Of a DNA stretch of 45,198 nucleotides, positions 16,326 to 24,309 are shown in pieces. The notes below the pieces were generated by a model. The model was not told the origin of the DNA. It saw only the letters and a list, made by a program, of their open reading frames with translations, and ran no database searches. The translations under genes and the position numbers were made by a program. This DNA is from Armatimonadota bacterium (lineage in GTDB: Bacteria; Armatimonadota; Fimbriimonadia; Fimbriimonadales; GBS-DC): the NCBI GenBank assembly GCA_023511915.1, contig JAIMAN010000018.1, forward strand, positions 1 through 45,198. Direction: 5' to 3'. Positions within the stretch are counted from its first letter, which is position 1; every line of letters starts with the position of its first letter.

Positions 16326-17549
16326 CTACTTCCGACCGACAACATTCGCCAAGATCACCGCGCCTCCTGCATCGCCCTCGACATTGACCATCGTGCGGAA
16401 CATGTCCAGAATGCGGTCAACCGCCAGAATCAGCCCGATGCCCTCCAGCGGCAGCCCGACCGCCTGCAGCACAATCACCATCGTGAACAGCCCCGCGCTG
16501 GGGATGCCCGCCGCGCCAATCGCCGCCAGCGTCGCCGTGAACAGCACCACCATCTGCTGCGTGAACTCCAGTTGCACGCCATACGCCTGCGCGATAAATA
16601 GCGCGGCGACCGCCTCGTACAGCGCCGTGCCGTCCATGTTCACCGTCGCGCCGATGGGGATGCAGAACCGACTGATGTAGCCGGGCACTTTGAGTTCGCG
16701 TTCGACGGTGCGCATCGTCACGGGCAGCGTCGCCGCGCTGGAGCTGGTGCTGAGCGCGGTAATCATCGCGTTCGAGACGCCCGCCAAAAACCGCCACGGG
16801 GGCACGCCCCCAAGCAGCCACACCAGCAGCGGCAGCACAATCAGCCCGTGCACCGCCAGCCCGCCCAGCACCGCGCCCATATATTTGGCGAGCGGCGCGA
16901 ACACCTCCCAGCCCGCCTGACCAATCGCCCGCGCCAACAGCAACGCCACACCCACCGGCAACAGATACAGCACCCAGCGCACGATGACCATCGAGAGGTC
17001 GAGCAACTCCGCCACGAAGCCTTTGAGCGCCTGCGCGCGGTCGCCCATCAGGTTCAACGCAACGCCAACAATCAGGCTGAAGCTGATAATCTGCAGCATA
17101 TCGGCGCGGGCAAGCGCGTCGATGGGGTTCGCGGGGATAAGGTTGCGCAACAAATCGGCGAAGGTCGGCGGCTCGCGCTCCAGAATCTCCTTGGGCGTTT
17201 GTGCGCCTTGCAGCACCGCGCCGACGCCAGGGTCAACCAAGTTCACAATCACCAGCCCCAGCGCGGCTGCCAGCACAGTGGTCGTCGTGTAATACACCAG
17301 CGTAATGACGCCCAGCCGTCCCAGATAGCGCGTGTCCAGTCCCGCCGCCGCCGAAATCAGCGAGGCGACCACCAGCGGCACAATCACCATCCGCAGCAGG
17401 CGGATGAACAAGTCCGCGCCCAGCCCCACTATGCCGAACAGCGGCGACTCCGTTCCGCCCGCGCGATTGAGCAGCAAGCCCCCGACAATCCCTATCAGGA
17501 TGCCCGCCACAACCCATCGGAGGGACACAAACTCCCTGTCGCGTTCCAT
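16326..17549 (-). CDS. Dicarboxylate/amino acid:cation symporter (DAACS family)
   Basis: Secondary transporter of the GltP/DctA type, 407 aa, taking up C4-dicarboxylates or Glu/Asp with protons or sodium. Family landmarks in order: N-terminal helices with LRWVVAGILIGIVGGLL; MVIVPLVVASLISAAAGL; the serine-rich hairpin HP1 in ALSTSSSAATLP; TM7 signature NMDGTALYEAVAALFIAQAYGV; HP2 in GIPSAGLFTMVIVLQAVGLP; TM8 with VDRILDMFRTMVNVEGDA carrying substrate- and ion-binding Asp and Asn. Substrate choice cannot be read safely. The start MERDREF just before TM1 fits the family; an upstream in-frame ATG would add a non-homologous tail. It stands alone and diverges from the WD40 gene. Confidence 0.92.
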   Translation of the reverse strand: MERDREFVSLRWVVAGILIGIVGGLLLNRAGGTESPLFGIVGLGADLFIRLLRMVIVPLVVASLISAAAGLDTRYLGRLGVITLVYYTTTTVLAAALGLVIVNLVDPGVGAVLQGAQTPKEILEREPPTFADLLRNLIPANPIDALARADMLQIISFSLIVGVALNLMGDRAQALKGFVAELLDLSMVIVRWVLYLLPVGVALLLARAIGQAGWEVFAPLAKYMGAVLGGLAVHGLIVLPLLVWLLGGVPPWRFLAGVSNAMITALSTSSSAATLPVTMRTVERELKVPGYISRFCIPIGATVNMDGTALYEAVAALFIAQAYGVQLEFTQQMVVLFTATLAAIGAAGIPSAGLFTMVIVLQAVGLPLEGIGLILAVDRILDMFRTMVNVEGDAGGAVILANVVGRK

Positions 17550-17623
17550 CGCATGTGGGGTTCGCGCTCGAAGCGAAGATTCCTGTCGTCCACAATCGTT
17601 TGGTTGTACCCCTACCGCAGGAG

Positions 17624-17653
17624 TTGCAAAAGCCAGCAATCTTGTGGTATAAT
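17624..17653 (+). promoter_or_regulatory. Promoter of the WD40 gene
   Basis: TTGCAA (17624-17629), 18-nt spacing, TGTGGTATAAT with TATAAT at 17648-17653. The leader is about 25 nt with GGAGGTG just before the ATG, so this gene is not leaderless. Confidence 0.7.
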
Positions 17654-17684
17654 TAAGGGGCTTACTCAGAATGGAGGTGTTGCC

Positions 17685-19829
17685 ATGCAAACATTACTGG
17701 GATGGAAACAAGCGAAGGGTTCGCTGTGTGCGCTGACGGTTGTGCTGCTAACGACGCTGAACGGGTTTGCCCAGTCTCGTCTCGATACGCTCTGGATGCG
17801 CGGCGGTCACTACTACTACGGTGGCGGATATTCAACGACAGGTGCAGTATTTCTGCCCGACGGCAACACGATGCTCAGCTGGGACTACTCTCACAGACGA
17901 TTTCTGATTTGGAATCTGTCGAACCAGACGATTTCGCGTACCCATGCTGCATACGACGACAGCTACTACGGGCCTGCAGTATCTCACGATGGAAGTACAC
18001 TCGCCTACAGAGCGGCAAATCGCGAGTCCGTTCGCATATTGCGACTGCCGCAGTTCGAGCTGGTGCGGACGATTGAACGCCCCGCAAACGCCTGGATAGG
18101 AAAGTGCGCCCTCTCACACGATGGCTCCTTGATTGCACTTGAACTCGACGATGGCACCTACAACAGATGGGTCGAAATTCGACGCGTCTCCGATGGTCGG
18201 GGGGTTGCGCAATTCGGCGGATTAGGGTATTCGACGAATTACCAAAACCCGTTGTTCTCCCCTGATGGTAGGTTTTTTGTTGCGCAATCGGGCAATTATT
18301 ATGTCGTCTACCGTCGTACCGACACGGGGTACACTCCGGTAGCCTCTTACGGTACGGATTATCGCCTTCCTCAATTCTCCCCTAACGGGCAATTCTTCAT
18401 CGTATACAACACCAGAAACAACAGAATGATTTTATACGACACATCTTCGTGGTCGATTTCACGCGAGCTGCAGTTGCCTTCGTCGCCTAATGTTTACGCC
18501 TTCTCTCACGATGGGCGTTTGCTGGCGGTGAACCGTACATCAGACATCGAGATCAGACAAGCCTCGAACGGGCAGGTTGTGCGCACGATTCGGGGGCATC
18601 TGCGCGGCGTCGTCAGTCTGTCGTTCTCCCCCGATGACTCGATGCTGGTTTCAGGCGCTCAGGACGGGACTGTGCGAATTTGGCAGGTATCCAGCGGCGA
18701 CAACCTTTTCATATCCGAGGTTGGCGACACGACCGGTGTCGCCTTCTCGCCCAACGGCGAACTGCTGGCGACCGTTTCCAGCGCGTTATCGTCGGAGTTC
18801 GGATATTTGCCAACCGTGCGCGTTTTTCGCGTTTCTGACGGTGCGCTGCTGCGGATATTGGACACTGCGAACTACTACTCAAGCACCGTGCATAGAGTCG
18901 CCTTCTCGCCCGATGGCGCACTGTTAGCAGCAACGACCTCTAATGGGCTGAAACTCTGGCGTGTTTCGGATTGGTCGCTTGTTCGTGTGCTTCCGATATT
19001 CGCGCCGTTCGTCTTCTCTCCGAATGGTCGGCTAATTGCATCGACTGCTGAGGGTTCTGTTCGTGTCTTTCGTGTATCGGATGGAACGCTGCTGCGCGTG
19101 CTGACGGGGCATCAGGGCACGGTGCGAAGTATCGCCTTTACGCCCGACGGGCGCCTGTTGGCAAGCGCAGGCGATGACGGCGCGATACGCCTCTACCGCA
19201 CGGTGGATGGAAGCCCTGCAGGCGTACTCACCGCGCACACGGGCAAGGTATTCGGCATCGCGTTCTCGCCGAACGGCAAGCTGCTGGCGTCAGCAGGCGA
19301 GGACGCCACAATCCGACTCTGGCGCACAGCCGACTGGAGCCTTCTGCGCACTATAAGCACACTTTACTATCCCCGCTATGACACGCGGGTCGCCTTCTCG
19401 CCCGATGGAAAACTGCTGCTCTCGTGGAATGCGCCGACCGATTCCTCTCGAAACCAACCCGATGGTCAAATTACAGTGTGGCGCGTATCTAACGGCTCGG
19501 CGATTGCTTGGTATAGACGCTACGACCACTATACACAAGTGCGTAACCCAATTGGGCAACCCGTGTTTTCCGTGGAAGCCTCGCCTGATGGGAGTTTGTT
19601 TGCCTATGGAGGCGGCTTGGACATCACGCTTGGCTTGGCGCGCATGCCGCAGCTGGAGTGGGAAGGCGATGTGAACGGCGACGGGTGCGTCGACGACTTA
19701 GACCTGCTGGAGGTGCTGTTCACATTCGGCGAGTCAGGGTGGTACCTACCGCAGGATGTGAACTACGACGGGCAAGTCGACGACGCAGACCTCCTGCTGG
19801 TGTTGTTTGACTTCAGCGGCGGGTGCTGA
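17685..19829 (+). CDS. Secreted WD40-repeat beta-propeller protein with dockerin-like C-terminal tail
   Basis: Exported protein of 714 aa. A signal peptide (GSLCALTVVLLTTLNGFAQ) is followed by many WD40 blades with the recurring core FSPDG...LLA...W..S(D/N)G (for example VSLSFSPDDSMLVSGAQDGTVRIW and FGIAFSPNGKLLASAGEDATIRLW), about 14 blades, perhaps two propellers. The C-terminal 55 residues carry two Asp-rich loops (DVNGDGCVDDLDLL and DVNYDGQVDDADLL) and end in Gly-Cys, as in the M1 peptidase at 3.3 kb. The start has GGAGGTG eight bases upstream. Base composition is lower in GC than its neighbours. Role unknown; likely a surface protein-binding scaffold. A strong hairpin follows the stop. 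Confidence 0.85.
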   Translation: MQTLLGWKQAKGSLCALTVVLLTTLNGFAQSRLDTLWMRGGHYYYGGGYSTTGAVFLPDGNTMLSWDYSHRRFLIWNLSNQTISRTHAAYDDSYYGPAVSHDGSTLAYRAANRESVRILRLPQFELVRTIERPANAWIGKCALSHDGSLIALELDDGTYNRWVEIRRVSDGRGVAQFGGLGYSTNYQNPLFSPDGRFFVAQSGNYYVVYRRTDTGYTPVASYGTDYRLPQFSPNGQFFIVYNTRNNRMILYDTSSWSISRELQLPSSPNVYAFSHDGRLLAVNRTSDIEIRQASNGQVVRTIRGHLRGVVSLSFSPDDSMLVSGAQDGTVRIWQVSSGDNLFISEVGDTTGVAFSPNGELLATVSSALSSEFGYLPTVRVFRVSDGALLRILDTANYYSSTVHRVAFSPDGALLAATTSNGLKLWRVSDWSLVRVLPIFAPFVFSPNGRLIASTAEGSVRVFRVSDGTLLRVLTGHQGTVRSIAFTPDGRLLASAGDDGAIRLYRTVDGSPAGVLTAHTGKVFGIAFSPNGKLLASAGEDATIRLWRTADWSLLRTISTLYYPRYDTRVAFSPDGKLLLSWNAPTDSSRNQPDGQITVWRVSNGSAIAWYRRYDHYTQVRNPIGQPVFSVEASPDGSLFAYGGGLDITLGLARMPQLEWEGDVNGDGCVDDLDLLEVLFTFGESGWYLPQDVNYDGQVDDADLLLVLFDFSGGC

Positions 19830-19853
19830 GCGTCGGGGATATCGCAAGTCCCT

Positions 19854-19889
19854 GCCCCCCTCGTGCGGTTGGCGAACGAGGGGGGCTTT
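19854..19889 (+). terminator. Terminator hairpin after the WD40 gene
   Basis: GCCCCCCTCGT (19854-19864) / ACGAGGGGGGC (19876-19886), perfect 11-bp GC-rich stem, then TTT. Short U-tract but a very stable stem, placed 24 bp past the stop. Confidence 0.7.
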
Positions 19890-19917
19890 GCGGTGTGGGT
19901 TCTTCCCTAAGCTTGGG

Positions 19918-19923
19918 TACACT
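19918..19923 (+). promoter_or_regulatory. -10 element (TTGGGTACACT) of the Uma2 gene, leaderless type
   Basis: TACACT preceded by GGG, ending 7 nt before the ATG. Helps reject a longer reading frame that would start inside the upstream terminator. Confidence 0.65.
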
Positions 19924-19930
19924 CTCCTCG

Positions 19931-20557
19931 ATGACGCAGGTTGGTACTGCCCGCCTACGGAAGCAGGCGCAGCGCACTTGGCAAACGCTGCCCCGACGCA
20001 AGTTCACGCGCGAGGACTACTACCGCCTTGCCGAACTCGGCGTCTTGCGCAAGGACGAGCGCGTGGAACTCATCGAGGGAGAGATTCTGCAGAGGGCGCC
20101 CATCGGACCTGAGCATGCTACGGCGACGCACAGCCTCCATGACCGCCTGCGCCGCGTGTTCGGCAAGGGGTATGTGGTGCGGATGCAGTCGCCGTTGTCG
20201 CTGGGCGACAGCGAACCACAGCCTGACCTCGCTGTCGTCGCGGGCAGCCCCAGCGACTTCCAGCACGCCCATCCCACGCACGCCGTGTTGGTCATCGAAG
20301 TCGCCCAGAGCAGCCTGCCCTACGACCGCGAGGTCAAATCCAGCCTGTACGCCCGCGCAGGCATCCCCGACTACTGGGTGCTGGACTTGGAGAACCGCCG
20401 CTTAGAGGTCTACCGCGACCCCGTCGAATCGCCCGACGCGCCGTTTGGCTACGCCTACCGCACGCGCCTCATGTTGTCGCCGCGCGATACGATTGCCCCG
20501 CTTGCCCGACCTGAGCGCGCGCTGCGCGTCCGCCGCCTGCTGGAGACCGCGCCGTGA
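19931..20557 (+). CDS. Uma2-family (DUF820) putative restriction endonuclease-like protein
   Basis: Protein of 208 aa from the Uma2 group, which has a PD-(D/E)XK nuclease fold. Motifs: FTREDYYRLAELGVLRKDERVELIEGEIL at the N-terminus (catalytic-fold Glu), PQPDLAVVAG (metal-binding Asp), VLVIEVAQSSLPYDREVKSSLYARAGIPDYWVLDLENRRLEVYRDP (E-x-A core with YDRxxK). These genes are abundant in cyanobacteria, Chloroflexi and Armatimonadota, and their biological role is largely unknown. The ATG is chosen from the TACACT motif seven bases upstream and the family's usual start. The stop overlaps the GTG of the next gene (GTGA), so the two are translationally coupled. Confidence 0.85.
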   Translation: MTQVGTARLRKQAQRTWQTLPRRKFTREDYYRLAELGVLRKDERVELIEGEILQRAPIGPEHATATHSLHDRLRRVFGKGYVVRMQSPLSLGDSEPQPDLAVVAGSPSDFQHAHPTHAVLVIEVAQSSLPYDREVKSSLYARAGIPDYWVLDLENRRLEVYRDPVESPDAPFGYAYRTRLMLSPRDTIAPLARPERALRVRRLLETAP

Positions 20558-21300
20558 CCCCCACCACCGCCATCGTGCTGGCAGGCGGCGCGATTGACGC
20601 CGCATGGCAACAACAGACAGGCGCACGCACCCGCGCCGAAGTGCCCGTCGGCGACTCGCCGATGTACCTGCATGTCGTCCGCGCCCTGCGCCAAGTGGAC
20701 GCCATCGGCGACATCCTGCTGATCGGCGACGCGCCCGCAGGCGAGGGCTACACCACCCTGCCCCCGCGCGACAGCCTGCTGGAGAATGTGCGCCTTGGAC
20801 TGGAGCGCAGCCCGACCGACTCGGTGCTGTTCGCGACCGTCGATCTGCCGTTCCTGACGCCTGAGAGCGTGCGCTTTTTCCTGAGCGAGAGCCTGGCAAG
20901 CGGCGCGGCGCTGACCTACGCCGTCGTGCCCGCCGACCTGTGCCGCGAGCGGTTCCCGCAACTGAAGCGCACCACCGTGCGCCTGCGCGAGGGCGAACTC
21001 ACGGGTGGCAACCTGTTCTGGGCGCAGCGGGCGGTCGCCCTGCGCGAACTCCACCGCCTCGAAGCGCTGTATCGCGCCCGCAAGCAGCCCGTGCGCCTCG
21101 CGCTGCACATCGGCGTCGGGCTACTCATCCGCTTCCTGTTGGCGCAGTACCTCTCGCCGCGCCTGCTGAGCGTTGAGCAGATTGAACGGCGCGTCGCCCG
21201 CATCTTGCATGTGCCCGTCAAAGCCATCCTAACCCCGTACCCCGAAGTCGGCACGGACATCGACCGCCTCGAACACTGGCTGGCGGTGCAATCCCCCTAA
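20554..21300 (+). CDS. MobA-like NTP transferase domain protein
   Basis: Protein of 248 aa with a nucleotidyltransferase (GT-A-like) fold: N-terminal TTAIVLAGG, then RAEVPVGDSPMYLHVVRAL (the base-binding Lys of many relatives is not clearly present), central FATVDLPFLTPESV with the metal-binding Asp. Relatives make molybdopterin guanine dinucleotide or activate sugars; the long C-terminal part (LHRLEALYRARKQPVRLALHIGVGLLIRFLLAQYL...) is not part of classical MobA, so the substrate is open. GTG start overlaps the Uma2 stop. Its TAA stop forms part of the sigma-28-like -35 of the flagellar cluster. Confidence 0.7.
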   Translation: MTPTTAIVLAGGAIDAAWQQQTGARTRAEVPVGDSPMYLHVVRALRQVDAIGDILLIGDAPAGEGYTTLPPRDSLLENVRLGLERSPTDSVLFATVDLPFLTPESVRFFLSESLASGAALTYAVVPADLCRERFPQLKRTTVRLREGELTGGNLFWAQRAVALRELHRLEALYRARKQPVRLALHIGVGLLIRFLLAQYLSPRLLSVEQIERRVARILHVPVKAILTPYPEVGTDIDRLEHWLAVQSP

Positions 21301-21325
21301 ACCTTTCGCCCGCCCGCGCCGATAA
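21298..21325 (+). promoter_or_regulatory. Sigma-28 (FliA)-like promoter of the flgB cluster
   Basis: TAAA (21298-21301), 16-nt gap, GCCGATAA (21318-21325). The -10 is an exact match to the FliA consensus; spacing is one base longer than the usual 15. The TAAA overlaps the upstream stop codon. Placement directly before flagellar genes makes this credible. Confidence 0.6.
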
Positions 21326-21363
21326 TCGGTAAGCAGGCTTACAGGCGCAAACAGGAGGTTTGC
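21319..21363 (+). repeat. Three successive dyads in the flgB leader
   Basis: CCGAT-A-ATCGG (21319-21329), GTAAGC-AG-GCTTAC (21329-21342), GCAAAC-AGGAG-GTTTGC (21347-21363). The last holds an AGGAGG that has no in-frame start at proper distance; flgB uses another ribosome site (GAGAGGAG) farther on. It could be a protein-binding operator or structured leader. Confidence 0.5.
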
Positions 21364-21398
21364 CATTCGCAGCACGGACGCGAGAGGAGCGAAGCAGC

Positions 21399-21839
21399 AT
21401 GCGCATCAACACCTACCGAACTTTTTGGGACACGCCGACTCTGCAGGCGAGCGAGCGAGCGATGAATCGCGCCACGACACGCCACACGATACTGGCGCAC
21501 AACCTCGCGAACGCGAACACGCCGAACTTCGTGCGCATGGACCTGCCCGAAGGCGAGTGGACGCCCGCGTCGAGCCTGCAACGCGCAAGGCAGGCAGGCG
21601 TGCTACCCCTGCGCACCACCGACCCGCGCCACATCAGCCTGCCCCCGACGGCGCAACCGCAACCTGCCGCGCCCACACCCCAGCCAACGCCGATGCGCAC
21701 CGACGGCAGCACGATTGACCCCGAATACGAACTCGCGCAACTCGCCGAGAACGAACTGCGCTACGCGATGCTGGCGCGTATCGCCAACAGCCAAATCCGC
21801 GGGCTGCAAAACGCCATTCGCGAAGGACGCGGACAGTAA
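21399..21839 (+). CDS. flgB: Flagellar basal-body rod protein FlgB
   Basis: Proximal rod subunit, 146 aa, built into the periplasmic rod of the flagellar basal body after export by the flagellar type III system. It has the rod-family N-terminus (RAMNRATTRHTILAHNLANANTPNFVRMDL, with the ANxxTP-type motif) and a C-terminal amphipathic helix (ELRYAMLARIANSQIRGLQNAIREG), separated by a Pro/Gln-rich disordered middle. GAGAGGAG lies before the ATG; a longer frame starting with TTG is less likely. First gene of a six-gene flagellar cluster behind a sigma-28-like promoter. Confidence 0.92.
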   Translation: MRINTYRTFWDTPTLQASERAMNRATTRHTILAHNLANANTPNFVRMDLPEGEWTPASSLQRARQAGVLPLRTTDPRHISLPPTAQPQPAAPTPQPTPMRTDGSTIDPEYELAQLAENELRYAMLARIANSQIRGLQNAIREGRGQ

Positions 21840-21850
21840 GGAGGTAAGCG

Positions 21851-22258
21851 ATGGGACTCATCAGCACACTTCGGGCAAGCGCAAGCGGGCTGTCGGCAGA
21901 GCGACTGCGGATGGACTTAATCGCCGACAACCTCGCGAACGCGAACACCACCCGCACGCCCGACGGACAGCCGTATCGTCGCAAGGTCGCTATTTTTGAG
22001 CCGATAACGCCGACGCCGCGCATGCCAGGCGGGGTGCGCGTCGCGCAAATCGCCGCCGACCCCAGCCCGCCGCGCATGGTCTACGACCCCAGCCACCCCG
22101 ACGCCGACCCCAACGGCTATGTGACCTACCCGAATGTGGACATCGTACACGAGATGGTGGACATGATTACCGCCAGCCGCGCGTATGAGGCGAACATTCA
22201 GGCGTTCAACGCGGCGAAGGGGATGTTCCTGCGCACGCTGGACATCGGGCGCGTGTGA
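21851..22258 (+). CDS. flgC: Flagellar basal-body rod protein FlgC
   Basis: Rod subunit, 135 aa. The N-terminus LRASASGLSAERLRMDLIADNLANANTTRTPDGQPYRRK and C-terminus VDIVHEMVDMITASRAYEANIQAFNAAKGMFLRTLDIGR are the standard FlgC halves that pack as coiled helices in the rod. AAGGAGG precedes the ATG. It follows flgB by 11 bp and precedes fliE by 11 bp, so the genes are co-transcribed in the classic order. Confidence 0.95.
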   Translation: MGLISTLRASASGLSAERLRMDLIADNLANANTTRTPDGQPYRRKVAIFEPITPTPRMPGGVRVAQIAADPSPPRMVYDPSHPDADPNGYVTYPNVDIVHEMVDMITASRAYEANIQAFNAAKGMFLRTLDIGRV

Positions 22259-22269
22259 GGTGAAGGCGT

Positions 22270-22599
22270 ATGGAAATCAAGGGCATCGTCAGGGAGCTGC
22301 CGCGCATCCAGATTCGCGAGATTGAGCCGCCGAAGTGGCTGCAGCCCGAGAGTGCGCCGTCGACGGAGAGCGCGCCCTACGCCGACTTCGGCGCGATGCT
22401 GCGCGAGGTCATCGGGCAGGTCAACGACGCGCAGCAGCACTCGGCAGACTTGGCGCAACGCTTCGCCCGCGGCGAGCCTGTCGACGAGCAGACGCTGGTG
22501 CTGGCGATGGAGCGAGCCAGCCTCGCCTTCCAACTGACCCTGCAGGTGCGCAACAAGGTGCTGGACGCCTATCAGGAGGTTATGCGGTTGCAGGTGTGA
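22270..22599 (+). CDS. fliE: Flagellar hook-basal body protein FliE
   Basis: Protein of 109 aa that links the MS ring to the proximal rod. The conserved C-terminal half is clear: FGAMLREVIGQVNDAQQHSADLAQRFARGE, then LVLAMERASLAFQLTLQVRNKVLDAYQEVMRLQV, the FliE signature. The N-terminal 30 residues are variable. Six bases separate it from fliF. Confidence 0.93.
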   Translation: MEIKGIVRELPRIQIREIEPPKWLQPESAPSTESAPYADFGAMLREVIGQVNDAQQHSADLAQRFARGEPVDEQTLVLAMERASLAFQLTLQVRNKVLDAYQEVMRLQV

Positions 22600-22605
22600 T
22601 AGCCT

Positions 22606-24306
22606 ATGCAGAACGCGCTAACTCGGTTTCGGGAACGGTGGGCAAGTTTGCCCCGCACGACGCGAATCGCGCTGATTGGCGGCGTGGTGGGGCTACTTGT
22701 GTTGTTTGTCGCGCTGGGCTTTTGGGCAAGCACGCCGACCTACACGACGCTGTATACAGGGCTGTCGCCTGCCGACTCGGCGGCGGTGGTGCAAGCCCTG
22801 CGCGAGAAGAATATCCCCGTGCGCACATCGGGCGGCGGCAGCGTCGTGGAAGTGCCCGAAGCGCGCGCCGAGGAAGCGCGACTGGAACTCGCGTCCAAAG
22901 GCTTGCCCAAGACGGGCGCGCCGGGCTACGCACGCCTCGAAAAGACCCCCTTCGGCATGACCCAATCGATGGAGCAGACCACGCTGCGCATCGCGCTGGA
23001 GGAGGAACTGGCGAACACCATTCAGCACTTGGAACCCGTCGAGAGCGCACGGGTGCATATCACGCCAGGCAACGACTCGCCGTTCGCCGACGCACGCACG
23101 GAGCCGACTGCCAGCGTGGTGGTCGCCCTCAAGCCGAACGCGACACTGACCCGCGAGCAGGTGCGCGGGATTGTGCATCTGGTGACCCACAGCGTGAACG
23201 GGCTGAAGCCTGAACAGGTGACGGTGGTGGATGCGGAGGCGCGCCCGTTGTGGCAGGGCGGCGACCAGTACGCCGTGGACAACGAACTGCTGCGCACGCG
23301 CCGTGAAGCCGAACGCGCCTACGCCGAAGAACTGCGCCGCCAACTCCAGCAACACCTCGACCGCGTGCTGGGACCCAACAAATCCAGCGTGATGGTGCAG
23401 GCGGAACTGGACTTGGACAAGGAAGAGGTGCAAGCGCAGCGCGTGGAGCCGTTCGACCCGAACCGCGCCGCCGTAGTGAGCGAGACGACCGCCACCGAGC
23501 GACTGAACGGCAACCCGCCTGTGGCAGGAGGCGCAGCGGGCATCGCGGGCAACCGCGCCGAGAACCCGATGTACCCCGCCGCGCCGCTGGGTGGAGGCGG
23601 GATCGGCGAATACAACCGCGAAGACCGCGTGCGCAACTACGAAATCAATCGGCAGGTGGAGCATATCATCCGCGCGCCCGGACGCATCGAGCGGCTAAGC
23701 GTGGCGACGCTGGTCGACGAGAGCGTGCCCGACGAGGCGCTGACCGCCGTGCGCAACTGGCTCGAGACCACCGTCGGCGTCACGCCGAACCAGCCGAACC
23801 GAATCGTGACCGTGCAGCGCGTCAAGTTCGACGCTTCGCAAGCGGAGCAGGCAGCGAAGGAACAGCAGGCGCGCGAGGCGGCGCAGCGACAAGCCCTCCT
23901 GTGGCAACTGCTGCCCGTCATCCTGCTGCTGATGGTCGCCTTCTTCCTCGCGCGGGTGATTGGCAAGCAGATTCGCAAGCCCGCGCCGCAGCCCAAAGCG
24001 CTGGCGGCGTTGCCAGGCGGGGGCGCAGTGTCTGTGGAGGGCGTCGCCCCTGCAGGCGCAATCACTGACGGCTCCGAACACGCCCTGAACGCCGTCATCG
24101 ACGACGAGGGCGTGATGCTGGTCGAGGAGGTCGGTCCCGACGGCACTGTGATTGTACGCAAACGGCGTGGACCGTCTGTCATCGAGGAGGAACTCGCCGA
24201 GCGCATCCGCGAGCGCACCCAGCCCGAACTGCTGGAAATCCAGCGGTTTGCCGATAATAAGCCTGAGCATATCGCAGCGCTGCTGCGCAACTGGATTAAG
24301 TCCTGA
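22606..24306 (+). CDS. fliF: Flagellar MS-ring protein FliF
   Basis: Protein of 566 aa forming the membrane-embedded MS ring, the base on which rod and switch assemble. A first membrane helix (IALIGGVVGLLVLFVALGFWAS, about residues 22-43) is followed by the YscJ/FliF ring domain (YTTLYTGLSPADSAAVVQALREKNIPVR, RIALEEELANTIQHLEPVESARVHI), a central loop with a Gly/Pro-rich stretch (about 300-335), a second helix (LPVILLLMVAFFLARVIG, about 430-450), and a cytoplasmic tail ending IAALLRNWIK that binds FliG. Length is normal. It is followed 3 bp later by fliG. Confidence 0.95.
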   Translation: MQNALTRFRERWASLPRTTRIALIGGVVGLLVLFVALGFWASTPTYTTLYTGLSPADSAAVVQALREKNIPVRTSGGGSVVEVPEARAEEARLELASKGLPKTGAPGYARLEKTPFGMTQSMEQTTLRIALEEELANTIQHLEPVESARVHITPGNDSPFADARTEPTASVVVALKPNATLTREQVRGIVHLVTHSVNGLKPEQVTVVDAEARPLWQGGDQYAVDNELLRTRREAERAYAEELRRQLQQHLDRVLGPNKSSVMVQAELDLDKEEVQAQRVEPFDPNRAAVVSETTATERLNGNPPVAGGAAGIAGNRAENPMYPAAPLGGGGIGEYNREDRVRNYEINRQVEHIIRAPGRIERLSVATLVDESVPDEALTAVRNWLETTVGVTPNQPNRIVTVQRVKFDASQAEQAAKEQQAREAAQRQALLWQLLPVILLLMVAFFLARVIGKQIRKPAPQPKALAALPGGGAVSVEGVAPAGAITDGSEHALNAVIDDEGVMLVEEVGPDGTVIVRKRRGPSVIEEELAERIRERTQPELLEIQRFADNKPEHIAALLRNWIKS

Positions 24307-24309
24307 GCC

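Noticed and set aside
19823-19930. Longer start for the Uma2 gene
   Set aside because: It would begin inside the WD40 gene's 3' end and read through the terminator; the ATG at 19931 has a promoter motif and fits the family.
21340-21390. Cyclic-di-GMP (GEMM) riboswitch before flgB
   Set aside because: Short matches (ACAGG, GCAAAC, GGACGC) resemble GEMM blocks, but the helices P1-P3 cannot be drawn and the spacing is wrong.
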